Below are positions 10,678 through 20,941 of a stretch of 64,000 bases of DNA, in pieces. Every line of letters starts with the position of its first letter. Positions within the stretch are counted from its first letter, which is position 1. The translations under genes were made by a program, and so were the position numbers. The notes under the pieces are model-generated. The model made no database searches. It had not been told where the DNA came from and was given only the letters and a program-made list of their open reading frames with translations. The DNA comes from Odontesthes bonariensis (Eukaryota > Chordata > Actinopteri > Atheriniformes > Atherinopsidae): positions 33,719,711 through 33,783,710 of the forward strand of contig NC_134507.1 in NCBI RefSeq assembly GCF_027942865.1. The letters run 5' to 3'.

Positions 10678-11511
10678 ACCTCTTCAATTCCTCTTTGGCA
10701 GGACGTGATGGTGGGCAGGCATATTCTGGGCAGGCATATTCTGGACCGACTGCAGTCCAAGTTGGAGCAGGCATTGCAGCGACTGCCCTTGGACCTGGAC
10801 TATCTCGAGTTCATATGCATGAGTGAAATGACTCTGATTATGTCACTCTCTGCTCACGTAGACTTCACACAGGAGGTAAGTTAAATGGTGTTTGTGCGAT
10901 GTGGCTTGGTTATTCTGCAGGCTTGCTAGGTTTTGATAAAACCTGCAATAGTCATGGAAAGCCCCCAGGTTGGTCTAATATTTACAGCCAATTCAGACAT
11001 TTATGTATCTTGTTCACATGTTCCAATCAGTCCACAGACATAAGTTAAATGCCAAAGATAAAAAAAAAACTATTGTATTCTTGGATTTAATGTTACACCA
11101 CTTTGATAAATAAGGTCCACTGACTGCAGTGACAAATGAAAATCTTCTTCCTTCTTTCTTTTAGGTATTTGAAGGTCTTCTTCAGCTGCACACCCTCATC
11201 AGCACTGAATTAGATGGGAGAAGAAAAGCAGTTGTAGTGGACAGGACTGCTGGAGAAAGGAGGTGTCCAAAGTTGGTTATTTCCAAAGACCACCTCCAGC
11301 ATTTGATTGAAATCGACCTCTCTATCCCCTGTATTTCCAAACTGCTGGGTGTATCAGTGAGCACACTCAAACGCAGAATGCGACAGTGGGGCCTCTCAAA
11401 AAGGGAAGGCTACAGTAAAATGACAGATGATGAACTTGGCAGCTTGGTCTCTGCCATCAAGCAAGACTCCCTGAATTTGGGTTGGTGCTTTTTACAGAAA
11501 GATTTTCTTTG
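10678..11511 (+). pseudogene. Integrase-core-type protein, N-terminal two exons
   Basis: Exon 1 (about 10678-10875) ends in a consensus donor GTAAGT and exon 2 starts at 11165 after TTTTAG; the phase is kept across the intron. Together they read ...LDYLEFICMSEM, then FEGLLQLHTLIS and a helix-turn-helix stretch (ISKLLGVSVSTLKRRMRQWG), then YSKMTDDELGSLVSAIKQ. This is the N-terminal layout of a widespread animal family of rve/integrase-core proteins, in which an HTH like LGVS...RRRM..YGL and then SDEEL come before the DDE core. The core is not in the window after 11511. A 15-bp tandem duplication (GGGCAGGCATATTCT) adds HILGR in exon 1. It is probably a broken, mobile-element-derived gene. Confidence 0.5.
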
Positions 11512-11514
11512 AAT

Positions 11515-12290
11515 CATCATGATAATGCACTTGTCCATAGCATTAAAAAAAATGTGTGCCATAATAGTAACTTTTGAAATGACAGGGTTTTCCACAAGCG
11601 CCAGCTGGCGGCCATATAGGAAAACAATTAAGTCTAGCCGGCTACTTTAATGACTTATTTTTATTGCCTATAGGCTATAAATATTAGTTTTCGATTTTAA
11701 TAAAATTAAATGTTTTTCTAACAGACTAACAATAATGCCAAACTGAACCGCACTCCATTAATGTTGTGATTCGCTCTGCTTACACTGATAATAACCACAA
11801 ATTACTCTGATCACCGCCGACTTCATTGCTCACAAGTAAGAAAAACTTTTTGCGGCGTTGTTCTGTGAGTTTTTTCCATTTCTCACCTTTATGGGCAATT
11901 ACCTTAGGTACTCGATAGTAACCCTTTCCCTTCTCTCGGTTAGACCGATTGCTACATCCACAAAACTGAGGCATTTTGGGCAAAAAAGTGGCAGGCAAAA
12001 CAGTGTTTTCAATGGGCTCCAGCTCAGGTTGCCCACCACTTAGGTTCGCGCGCTTAGAAAATATGGAATACAGTATAGATAATATATGGATTTAAAAAAT
12101 GGTCTATGGCATACATTCTCCAGATTTCTGGATTCTACACTGCACGAAAAGAGGGATTTGTGTCACTGTGGACGGCAGTGAACTTCCGCGAATTCGCCTA
12201 ATTTTCGGACGCACCTGGGCGCTTGCGGGCAGACAAACTTTAAGTTTGTTGAGCGAGAAAATCGTCGGAAACGAACCCGACTCGCGGCGG
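11515..12290. other. No supported gene
   Basis: No domain or repeat ends were recognised. The right end leads into a perfect hairpin. Confidence 0.35.
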
Positions 12291-12343
12291 GCTCTCACAG
12301 CGGGGTGCTAATGGCCCAGCGATTAGCACCCCGCTGTGAGAGC
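12291..12343. repeat. Perfect 22-bp inverted repeat (hairpin)
   Basis: Arms 12291-12312 and 12322-12343 are exact reverse complements (GCTCTCACAGCGGGGTGCTA, then AT) around a 9-nt spacer GGCCCAGCG. The stem is GC-rich and could form a cruciform or an RNA hairpin. It is not obviously the end of a transposon. Confidence 0.8.
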
Positions 12344-12641
12344 GCCTGGACCTCTCACTGGCCTCGCTGGTATTGGACAAAAAAGGCACGTGATTACATA
12401 AAAAAGCTCCTGTAAAGCTGTCCGCCCATTGGCCAATAAGGTTAATATATGCATACTTTATATGGGCATATCATTCAGTAATTATGATTAATAATTGTGA
12501 TTATGATTACTAATATTCCTGGGATGTTTGTGTACTTCATATATTCACGCCATTCTTATAAGCTGCACTATGACTAGGCTATGAATGCAGGCATGAATGA
12601 CGTGAATCTATTGAGGAAATGAAACAGGAAACTTTTCTTTT

Positions 12642-14000
12642 TTAAAGCGCTTTTATTGCCACACCACACAATGTACATAGCTTACATTGTAATAAGAACC
12701 ATATTGATAATAAAGAATTGAAAACTATATACACACACTGCTGTAGCCTACAATATACACAATAAGCCTAAACGCTGCCGTTTGGAATCCGCATTCTTCG
12801 CATTACTCCGGTCCCTGCAGGGTCTGCGGGAGTTGTCAGACGTCCTCATCCTGGATCAGAAGCTGGCTTCTGGGAGCTGTTACCAATAAATAATCAAAAC
12901 ATAGTCTATCCTTGCACAGCATATTGACAACTTGTCTATAAAGTAACGAAAGTCATATTGACAGCGTATATGTTCTTATTCTCTTTCACTCTTCTGTGGT
13001 GAGACTGTGAGTATTTCGGGTTGGCTTCAAGACGCGCCTGTAGCACAGCACACAGGTCCGTCACGCAGCTAAAAAAAAAAACAAACAAGAGGAATGAATA
13101 AAATGACCAGTGCTTAAAAGTATCAGTGCCAGAGCCGTGGTAAAAGTCAGCGCCGCTCACCCTCGATAGTGTCCCCGTCTACCTCTCTGAAGTTCGGACT
13201 GTTTGACACCGCCTCCTTCAAGCGACTCGTTACATCCATATTGTGAGGTGACAGTAGCCTGTAAAAACAAAAGGCCTATGGTTTATAAAAAAAAAAACTG
13301 CATTGCCGTAACGTAACATCGGGTCCAACTCAACTAGATATTGGGAGAACATTCACTTATTCTTACCCTTGACCTGGATTATAATGCCACGGTGAGTTAT
13401 GCAGGCGGCGAACTGCTTCCTATAAATTGAAAACACGAAATTCATTTTTTTAAATAAAGCAACTCACACTGGTTTTCACGTGATGGACACAATTAAGTTG
13501 AGTTTAGCCTAAAGCCACAGTCAATAACCTACTCTTACCGCGATTTTCGGATTCTGTATCCGCCTTCTCTTGGGGGTGCGCTCTTCAACTTCTCTGGAAT
13601 GTAACTCCAGTCCGTTCTCGACGGCCATCTTGCCTCCAACCTAGCGAATCTCTGGTCGATTCCCTCCAGAACCCTCTCCACGACCGTATCCACAGTGCTG
13701 GCCACCATACGAGACATCCCGGTCATAGCATTCAACAGGACTTTCATTTTATCTGCCTGTAAGCAAGTGAGTAAGTAAGTTTAATATACAGCACATTTAA
13801 AATCAGCGAGAACTGTCCCAAGTGCTGTACAGTGTCAACAAGACTAAAATTAAACAATCAAATGGTCATGTGCAAGTAGAAAAAAACACACAAACCTGTA
13901 GACCCGCAGAGAGTTGCTGGGGAGTTGAAAGCAAGTTGTCTTCCAGCCATTGTATTCCGCAAACCAGGGCGGTTTTCACAGTACGGGACTCTGTCTGCCT
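12642..14000 (-). CDS. Unassigned small multi-exon gene (or transposon-borne gene)
   Basis: I do not recognise the family. Exon-like blocks on the minus strand with GT/AG ends are 13896-~13990 (IQWLEDNLLSTPQQLSAG), 13539-13756 (MKVLLNAMTG...RLEARWP...YIPEKLKS), 13367-13419 (AVRRLHNSPWHYNPGQG), 13161-13258 (LLSPHNMDVTSRLKEAVSNS...FREVDGDTIEG), 13068 downward (CVTDLCAVLQARLEANPK) and a last block at about 12840-12890 (APRSQLLIQDEDV then TGA). An AATAAA lies at 12651-12656 on the minus strand. The 13367 and 13161 blocks join in phase, but other junctions do not join cleanly, so either my boundaries are off or the gene is decayed. A basic/coiled N-terminal part is likely. It diverges from the plus-strand exon at 14229. 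Confidence 0.4.
13757..13850 (-). repeat. LINE-like 3' tail fragment
   Basis: CAGCACATTTAAAATCAG, then CAAGTGCTGTACAGTG, resembles the conserved 3' tail of fish L2-type LINEs and their SINEs (tracts ending in AAGTGCTTTACA and TATAGCACATTT). Only the tail is present, lying inside an intron of the unassigned minus-strand gene. Confidence 0.4.
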
Positions 14001-14040
14001 TTCTGTCTGCCTTTCTGCCGCCAGATCTGCTCCTTAAACT

Positions 14041-14228
14041 TTTTGTTTACACTGCACGACACAATGTTTCTCATACGTGATTGAACGAGAGCTTATGCGA
14101 GCCGTTAAGCTCCACCAATCATATGCATATGCGTCATTACACGGAATACTCGCGAGACAACCTCCCGTCCTTTTGCTATTTAATGTTGTCTGACCACAGC
14201 TGGCAATTTGCACTGTTTTGACACAAAA
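14041..14228. promoter_or_regulatory. Possible shared promoter between divergent exons
   Basis: About 190-240 bp separates the first recognisable minus-strand block and the plus-strand ATG at 14229. I infer a bidirectional promoter from this spacing alone; no TATA box or known motif stands out. Confidence 0.3.
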
Positions 14229-14306
14229 ATGGACTCTGCAAGGACAAAGAAAAGACCTCGGCGATATTGTGACCATTGTGACACCGAATTAAGCCATACA
14301 CAATAA
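14229..14306 (+). CDS. Short first exon with C-x2-C motif, truncated
   Basis: ATG opens MDSARTKKRPRRYCDHCDTE, then LSHTQ and a stop. The basic stretch followed by YCDHCDTEL with a downstream H is the start of a small zinc-finger-like N terminus that I associate with large fish and invertebrate transposon-related proteins (YC..C...SK..Y..H). It has only 25 codons before the stop, which sits where the family usually continues to a second pair of ligands. Partial or broken. Confidence 0.35.
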   Translation: MDSARTKKRPRRYCDHCDTELSHTQ

Positions 14307-14309
14307 AAC

Positions 14310-14550
14310 ACTGAGCGCACTACTGCACATTATGTATACAGGCCAGATTTCTATATTTTTATTTCTATTTTATTTAAGAAACCTTTTAGAATATTGCTGT
14401 TGCATGCTTATTTTATCTTTATCTTATCTTTATTATTATACATTTGGACATCCAGTGCGGGCAACAAAGAAAATAATTTCTTTGTTCAGGGAAACACGTT
14501 TCTAACTGCACATATGACAATAAACCTTTGAATCCTTGAATCCTTGAATT
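14310..14550 (+). repeat. LINE/SINE 3' end with TTGAATCC tail
   Basis: The segment ends CATATGACAATAAACCTTTG followed by tandem AATCCTTG units. That matches a common fish retroposon 3' tail (ACATGACAATAAACTTTGAAT). The 5' part is AT-rich and undefined. Confidence 0.45.
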
Positions 14551-15346
14551 TTGCCCACAAAAAGCGGTATTACAAAAGAGGTGTTTGGGAGAAAAAAAAC
14601 CAGATATGCATCACCTGTCACCAGCAGACAGCGTGCACCTCTTCTTTTTCAAGACAACACAGCAACAAACTTGGCTGGAGTTGGAGGTGATGAACGTGTA
14701 GAAACAGGCCTGCCCACCCCCCACCTCACCTCACCCCACCCCACTTGAAAATGACTGTGGCAGCTCCTGACCTGATCACTTGCATTTACATATTAAAGGC
14801 TCTCCTAAGTAGGGGAGGGGATGGGGGCATGGGGGAGCAGTTGCCAGGTCAATTTGCGACAATTTGGGCCAAGTTTTCACTTTTACCACCGCAAATGCAG
14901 GGGCTTAACGTATGCGGACATGTAAGGGGCCACATACACCCACAAATCCCTCTTTTCATGCAGTGCTACTGGTGTAATGGACCACGATGTACAGTAGCTG
15001 CATTAAACAATTGATACATTTTTATTTTGAAGATATGGTGTGGTAATGTTTGGTGGAATAGATGGCTTTTCAAGAAAGGTCAGTGTCCCCATGGAGATTA
15101 AAGTGTGTGATATAATATTCAATGTAATTTCCTTAAAGCAATACTTACCTTTCTGGCATTTTTACACTTTTCTTTTGTAATCTTAAAATGCTCCTAATAA
15201 GCTTATGGCACACTAAAATGTAAAAGCAATCCACCATATGTTGAAACTCGTCAATATTCAATTCTCATATATTTCTGATAAAAGTCCGACCAATCATTTT
15301 ATTTGGACCGAATAAAATGATTTGCCGAGCTTCCTGCCTGTCATCC
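14551..15346. other. No supported gene
   Basis: Contains a short CCCCACC-rich tract near 14715-14743. No exon, RNA or element end was recognised. Confidence 0.35.
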
Positions 15347-15354
15347 GTCCCCAC

Positions 15355-16116
15355 CAGTGATGCGCGGGCTGACCCAAAGCCAGCGGGCGCCTGCAGGCAT
15401 CCGCGGCCAGCCGCAGTTGCGGGTCATAAAAAAATATTTTTAATGATGTTCGGGTTGCAATCGGTCGGGTCGTTTTGTCGTTTGAGATAAACATTAAAAA
15501 ATAACGTGGTAACGTGGTAAACGTTTGTAATTCAAACAGTAGACACAATGTTCTATTAAATAAATACACTTTATTGGCTGAATAACTTCCGCAGAGATGA
15601 CGTACGTGGTCAGAAGTACAGTAGGTATGGAGACGGCAAGAGAGAAGGTCAAGTTGGGAGAGTGGAAGCTCCGCAAACACACACGCAGAAAAAGTAAGGT
15701 TTGGGACTCATTCGCCGAGATCATCAAAGATGATGAGCAAAGTGCAGGCTTTGTCATGTGCACCTCCTGTGAAGTTGCCTATAGCCAATTGTTGTGGGAA
15801 GGCTACCTCTATTTTTAGATGCTGAGTGCTAATTTAACTTGAATGCTGAAGCAGGGAAAGTTTGTCAACACAAACTTACAAGCAATGCCATCTTACAATT
15901 TTAACACCTTAAAAATGAATGCAGGTAGGCTATATGAGGTCTGTTGTGCGTTGCCAATGACACTAGGATGTTCATTAAGACCATTGGCCACTTTTTTTAA
16001 AAGCGGGTCGGGTCAACATTTTTTCATAAATATTTCTTGCGGTCTGAGTTAACGGGCGGGTTAGTGGAAAAAGCGGTTGGTTGCGGGATGTTTTTTCGTC
16101 GACCCGCGCGTCACTG
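15355..16116 (+). mobile_element. Short hAT element, TIR CAGTGATGCGCGGG
   Basis: The left end CAGTGATGCGCGGG and right end CCCGCGCGTCACTG form inverted repeats. A perfect 8-bp duplication GTCCCCAC flanks the element at 15347-15354 and 16117-16124. Subterminal GGGTCGGGTCG/CGACCCG motifs occur near both ends. Internally it keeps a BED-finger start (15597-15818) but no catalytic domain, so at 762 bp it is a non-autonomous hAT deletion product. Confidence 0.88.
15597..15818 (+). pseudogene. hAT transposase N-terminus with partial BED finger
   Basis: The frame reads RRKSKVWDSFAEIIKDDEQS, then AGFVMCTSC, the aromatic start and first Cys pair (C-x2-C) of a BED finger. The His pair is not reached before the stop at 15816-15818. 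It sits inside the 15355-16116 hAT element and runs in its forward direction. Confidence 0.55.
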
Positions 16117-16124
16117 GTCCCCAC

Positions 16125-16477
16125 GTCCCTCCCCGTTTCACTCCCTCTGCTCATGGTGCGTTCAAGTTGTACTCGGGAGTCGGGTACACGCAAACTACAA
16201 AGCAGGCCGTGCTAACATTAGCCTGGTAGATCACAAGTTGTTTATATTCGGACAAGGCGAGCGCAAGAATAGCTTTGGTGGACGCGGTAACTGGAACACT
16301 GATAACTCGGCTGTGACGTCATTCCCAGCTTCCCAACATTTCATTCATTTATTGTTTTTATAAATTATTGTATTTAATGTTTAATAATGTATTTCTGTGG
16401 TGTTTATGTTTTCCAAATCCTCACAAAGATCATGTACCTACATGCTGCCAATAACAATAAGCATACATGTATAAAGT
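16125..16477. other. No supported gene
   Basis: Intergenic sequence between two hAT-type elements; nothing recognised. Confidence 0.35.
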
Positions 16478-17216
16478 ACTAGTGATTCAGACTTGAGTAG
16501 AAGTACAAGTACTCTATCAAAAAAGTGACTTGAGTAGAAGTAGAAGTGCTCTTTAAAAACCGTACTTAAGTGGAAGTACTAAAGTCTTAAACATGTTTTG
16601 TATTTAAGTATTGCAAGTAGTTTATTTTTAAAATTACTTCTCAAGTACTGAAAGTAAAAGTATTGTGTAGTGTAGTTATTAAAGAAATCAGTCGAAAGTT
16701 TGAAAATCAAATTGTTTATATTATTCAAAATGTTTGGCTGTAACAGCAGTACAGCAGAGTGTACAAGAGCACCTTGAAACACTGGGCTTAACTCTTTGTG
16801 AACAAACAGATCAAGCATGTCCCCTCTCCATTTAAAGCATCCCTCCCCTCTCTTTCCTGCTTGTGCTTTTTTTTCTCTACAACTTTTCCCCTTCTTAAAC
16901 TGTGTGCATGCTTGTGTGTCTCTCTGTGTGTGTTTTTATATGTATGTTTGCGTGTTTGTATGCGTGTGGGTGTGTTTGTGCATGAATGTGTGTACGTTTT
17001 TATGTGTGTGTGTGTGTGTGTGTGTTTATAATAACGAGTAACGATGCAGCACATAAAAAATGTATCGGAGTAAAAGTACTAAACTCATTGAAAATATGTA
17101 CTGAAGTAAAAGTGGAAGTAGGAGAAAAAAATAATACTCCAGTAGAGTACAGATACAGCATTTTAGTACTTAAGTAGAGTAGTGAAGTAGTTCTACTTCG
17201 TTACTATACATCTCTG
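16478..17216. mobile_element. hAT-type MITE with AAGTACTT/AAGTAG subterminal repeats
   Basis: Both ends are dense in ACTTGAGTAG/AAGTACTTAAGTAG motifs in inverted orientation. The right end reads CTTCGTTACTATACATCTCTG, close to the fish hAT MITE end CAGAGGTGTCAAGTAACGAAG in reverse. The left end is eroded, and I could not identify a target duplication. No transposase is present. A TG-rich microsatellite sits inside. Confidence 0.6.
16905..17027 (+). repeat. (TG)n-rich microsatellite
   Basis: Degenerate TG/TGTT repeats end in a pure run of about 11 TG units near 17002-17024. Confidence 0.85.
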
Positions 17217-17217
17217 A

Positions 17218-17780
17218 CAATAAGGCATCAACAACCCAAGATTTCTTCCTTCAGGCTGTAGAGACACATGGTTTTCCATCCAGGTAACATGCTATGTCTT
17301 GTTTTCAGGTTGCTCTTTATGTTTACATTAGATTTTTTGAAATTTTAAAAGAAATGTAAAGTTGCCTTTACAAAATTGTTGACCCACTGACATAATCACA
17401 ATATTATATGTATGTTTTTACAGTGGTCTGCTATTCAAGGATGTTTCAGTCTTATAATATAAGCATCTTTATGTATTAAAAAAATCTTTTACAACTAGTG
17501 TCCCCTCCAGGATGCTCTTGCTCTCTTCCCCCCCCCCAGTCAGGCCATCCTCCATGATAGGATAGAGAGGACAGCTGATTTTCCTTTGTCTGCCTTTTGT
17601 GTTGAAGGAGTGACACAGTTTTGTCAACTACTAAATTAAGTCTTTATTCCGTCATTGTTTGAAGTCAACCACGGAGAATATTTCTGTTTATGCAAATGAA
17701 TTCAAACCTTTTGTTGAACCTGGAAACATCTCTGCAAGTGCTCATTATTTAGTGAGTTGTAGACTTCCTCCTCAGAAGAC
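17218..17780. other. No supported gene
   Basis: AT-rich, with a C11 run near 17528. No exon was identified. Confidence 0.35.
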
Positions 17781-18111
17781 TACCCAGATAGCAAATAGTC
17801 ATTGAAACGATGTTAAATCAACATCCCGCTGTCAACGATAAAGCCATTGAATCAACGTCGAACTCTGATGTTGATTCAACAACATTTTGCACCCTCCATT
17901 ATCATTGAAACAACATTGAAATCATACCTAGAGATCAACAAGATTTCAATGATATTTCGATTACAATGGATATTGAAACAATGTTGACATCCCAGCACAT
18001 CAACAAAACTTCAATGGTATTTTAGTAACCTATGCCTATACCACAGGTTTAATCTAAAAAGGTCTAAATTAATATATTAAAAACATTATTATTAGACTAT
18101 TAACATTAATA

Positions 18112-18178
18112 TCTTGTAAAGCGACCTTGAGTACCATGAAAGGCGCTATATAAAACAAATTTATTATTATTAATCCTG
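18112..18178 (+). repeat. L2-type LINE/SINE 3' tail with (ATT)n
   Basis: TGTAAAGCGACCTTGAGTACC, a short gap, then GGCGCTATATAAAA and (ATT)n is the conserved 3' tail of fish L2-type retroposons. The rest of the element is missing or unrecognisable. Confidence 0.65.
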
Positions 18179-18429
18179 CTATCTACAGCCTGGATGGGCT
18201 ATGAGCAAAATATAGAAACTACAGCAGACTAAGCCTGTAGGCTATATCGCCTAGCACAAATAACACCCCATCCATTTTTTTAAATAATCAAACAATCGTT
18301 TCTATTGCATTTTTCTTTTAATGCGCGAGGCTATCTCTTACATTGGCCGTCGTCCAGACCCCCCCGCCCGGTCTGGAGCGTAGCGCAGCCACTTCTGCAC
18401 AGCTTGTGCGAATTCATGTATTTGCAGTA

Positions 18430-19190
18430 CAGTGAACCCTCGCTATAACGCGGTTCATCTTTCACGGTCTCACTGCTTCACGGATTTGCATCGTGCATTG
18501 TGTTCTGCATTCTGATTGGCTAAACAGTCTCTCGCTTCTTCTCTACCTGTGTGTCAATAACGTTGCGGTTTAATATGTACACGTACACGTTCATTACAGT
18601 TCTCAAACATAATCGATGGTGGCATGTCGGTATATATAAATCTTTTTGCCCTGAAGAAAAAAGAGCGACAACAACTACCGATAACGATGTCCTTCTCTCG
18701 AAAAAACACACCTGCACCGCGGGCTTTAGAAGAAAAAAACGCTACAAAGCGGGGTCAGGATGCAGCGGCTCAGTCAGAAGAGCAGTGAAATACACGTGAG
18801 ACACTATTTGTCCCACTGTACTTTGTATTTTTTTTCAAAATCATTTTTCATTTTCTCCCGTTCTAATCCAATGACTCGGGTCGCGGTGAGGCGGTGCTGA
18901 TCTCCGCAATTTGAAGCCTTCAGCTCGTATTGATGATGAAAATGATTATTTTACAGTAGGCTACAGTATAGTTATTTGTAAAAAAAAAAAAAAAAAAAAC
19001 CTTTCCACAGTACTTTTATTTGTTAAACAAATGCTTGGGCCTGTAAAAAGGTTTTGTTATTTGGTTTCAATGCATTATGCAGTATTTCATTGTATAAAAA
19101 TTGTAAAAAAAAAAGGTTTCTACATCACGGATTTCGCCTATCACAGGTTCTTTTTGGAACGTAACCCCCGCGAAAAACGAGGGTTCACTG
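18430..19190. mobile_element. Tigger/pogo-like Tc1-mariner MITE nested in larger element
   Basis: Ends CAGTGAACCCTCG and CGAGGGTTCACTG are perfect inverted repeats, flanked by TA on both sides (18428-18429, 19191-19192), the Tc1/mariner target. The near-terminal motif TCACGGATTT also recurs in inverted form. The element is 761 bp with no transposase. A poly-A tract of about 18 nt lies at 18980-18998. Confidence 0.82.
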
Positions 19191-20382
19191 TACTCAGTCG
19201 TTGAGTCAGGGCATCTAAAATAAAAAAAAAAACAAGCAAAAAATACATTTTAGTTTAGCATAGCAGACTTCTGCCTGTGAAGGATATAAGCATATAGGCC
19301 ATGTAGACAGAAACATTATGTGTGTGTGGTAGCTATCTTTCCCTCAAACATAGACATAGAATATCCTATCCATATTTTAAGATGCAGCTTAATAAACTGA
19401 GGACTTGCTTACTTGACGATGTGGATTAATGATCTGAAAAAAGAGAAAAAGTAAATCACAGTGTCAGTAAACAGCAATTTAATTCTGAATCAATAAACCA
19501 CTAATTAATAAAAAAACGACGAGAAGATAGTGACAGCCACTATCCAGGCATCACGCAAGCTGACGTGTTGCTAGCGCATGCTAACTTATTCATCCAGACA
19601 ACGTTGAATTCACGTCAATCTTCTGATAGTTGTGTAGCCTATTCAATCGTTTTTTTAGACACCTTGCCTCTTTGATCGCTGATCCTAGCTAAAGGTAGGA
19701 CAAGGATATGCAGATATACTGTAACACCCCTTGCTGGGAAATAAACCGGTGAATAAAGCATTGCTAGCTAACTGACTATTTCGTCAGGGTGTTTATGAAG
19801 CCTGCAGTTAACTTGCTTTTGACAACTTGCAGTGTTGTTGATCGGAGGAATTCTGCTTGATTTATAACAGAATGCTATGACAGTATCTAGCCTATGCACC
19901 ATGTAAACTATACATTTAACTGTGTAGTGCAGTTCAGCATTCAAAAGATTAAATCAAAGTGCTTTCTTACCTGAAATTGATTCCGAAATGAATGGGATGG
20001 GGTGCAGTACCGCCGGTCTACCACATGATGGTCTCCCGGTCAACTATAAATCCATGACTTTTCGATCATCTTTCCCGGTCAACTATAAGTCGATGGCTTT
20101 TCGACATTTCCTGATATCCCGATCAACTCAAAATCAATGACTTTTCAACATTACTATTATCACCCGGTAAACCAAATATCAATGATGCATCAGTCATACT
20201 AAGGATAACTATGTATCAATGTTGTTACAATATCACTTAAGTCAACATTATGTTGTGACGGGTTTTCATCAGTTTGCCAGTAGTGATTCAACATTTATTT
20301 TGCATCAAGATTTCAATGTCAACCATTCTGATGATTCAGATGGAAAAACAATATCATTTAGATGTCAGCTTGCTATCTGGGT

Positions 20383-20830
20383 TATCAATTTATGGTCAGA
20401 CTATGTGCATACAATGTGTAATTAACACAAGTGTAGTGCAATTTGGGCAATAACTCAAACATAGTGCTATAACTTACTTTATTTAACTCTCTTTACTTTG
20501 TATATCTTGTATAGCCTATATTCTTATTTACACTTTGTTTTAGATTAGTCTATATTAATTATATATTATATTAATTATTCAATATTATACTGTATTTTAG
20601 ATTTACAGAGATCCTATGTGTGTGATTGGAGCTTCTGGGGACTTGAATTTCCCTGAGGGAGTCATCCCAAGGGATAAATAAAGTTGAGTCATGGGGCAAA
20701 TAAACGTGAAATATTTACTTTTTATTAAAAAAAATTATATGGACTTCGTCTGTAGTTTAATAATTAGCTTACTACTTTGATGTTCATAATAACCTAAACA
20801 TTTGAGAATCACCATCAACACAATGTTGTC
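20383..20830 (+). repeat. Retroposon-like tail region, otherwise no gene
   Basis: GACTTGAATTTCCCTGAGGG, a short gap, then GGGATAAATAAAGTTGAG near 20640-20690 resembles the 3' end of a common fish LINE (TTGAATTTCCC...GGGATAAATAAAGT). The upstream sequence is AT-rich. Confidence 0.45.
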
Positions 20831-20836
20831 AGTGGT

Positions 20837-20848
20837 AAGATGGCGGCC
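20837..20848 (+). promoter_or_regulatory. YY1-like site AAGATGGCGGCC
   Basis: AAGATGGCGGCC matches the activating YY1 motif found at many transcription starts. It lies 30 bp upstream of an RFX X-box and 100 bp upstream of a splice donor. Confidence 0.55.
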
Positions 20849-20849
20849 A

Positions 20850-20941
20850 TCTGCGGACGTTCCACTCCGTTGCCCAGCAACGCGGACGGGACATCTAGCC
20901 ATTCTATACCTATGAAAATAGCAACAGAAAGCTACAAGCAG
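20850..20941 (+). other. Candidate non-coding first exon
   Basis: The sequence downstream of the YY1/X-box promoter ends AGCTACAAGCAG followed by the donor GTGAGT (20942). The next exon by acceptor and phase could be 22212-22696. The start position is inferred, not seen. Confidence 0.4.
20869..20881 (+). promoter_or_regulatory. RFX X-box GTTGCCCAGCAAC
   Basis: A perfect palindromic X-box (GTTGCC, one base, AGCAAC) as bound by RFX factors, common in promoters of ciliary genes. It lies just downstream of the YY1-like motif. The nearest exon is the candidate 5' exon ending at 20941. Confidence 0.65.

Larger units (their letters stand above)
17782..20382. mobile_element. 2.6-kb DNA transposon, TIR ACCCAGATAGCAA
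   Basis: A 13-bp terminal inverted repeat, ACCCAGATAGCAA at 17782 and TTGCTATCTGGGT ending at 20382, encloses long subterminal zones full of CAACATTGAAA/TTCAATG/TCAACAT motifs (17800-18010 and 20030-20370). No transposase frame is visible. Nested inside are a LINE-type tail (18112-18178) and a Tigger-like element (18430-19190). I could not define the target duplication and leave the superfamily open. Confidence 0.65.

Noticed and set aside
12099-12311. Overlapping frames on both strands
   Set aside because: No domain or splice context; the end runs into the hairpin.
16797-17054. Long frames rich in Cys/Val or Thr/His
   Set aside because: They are translations of the TG microsatellite.
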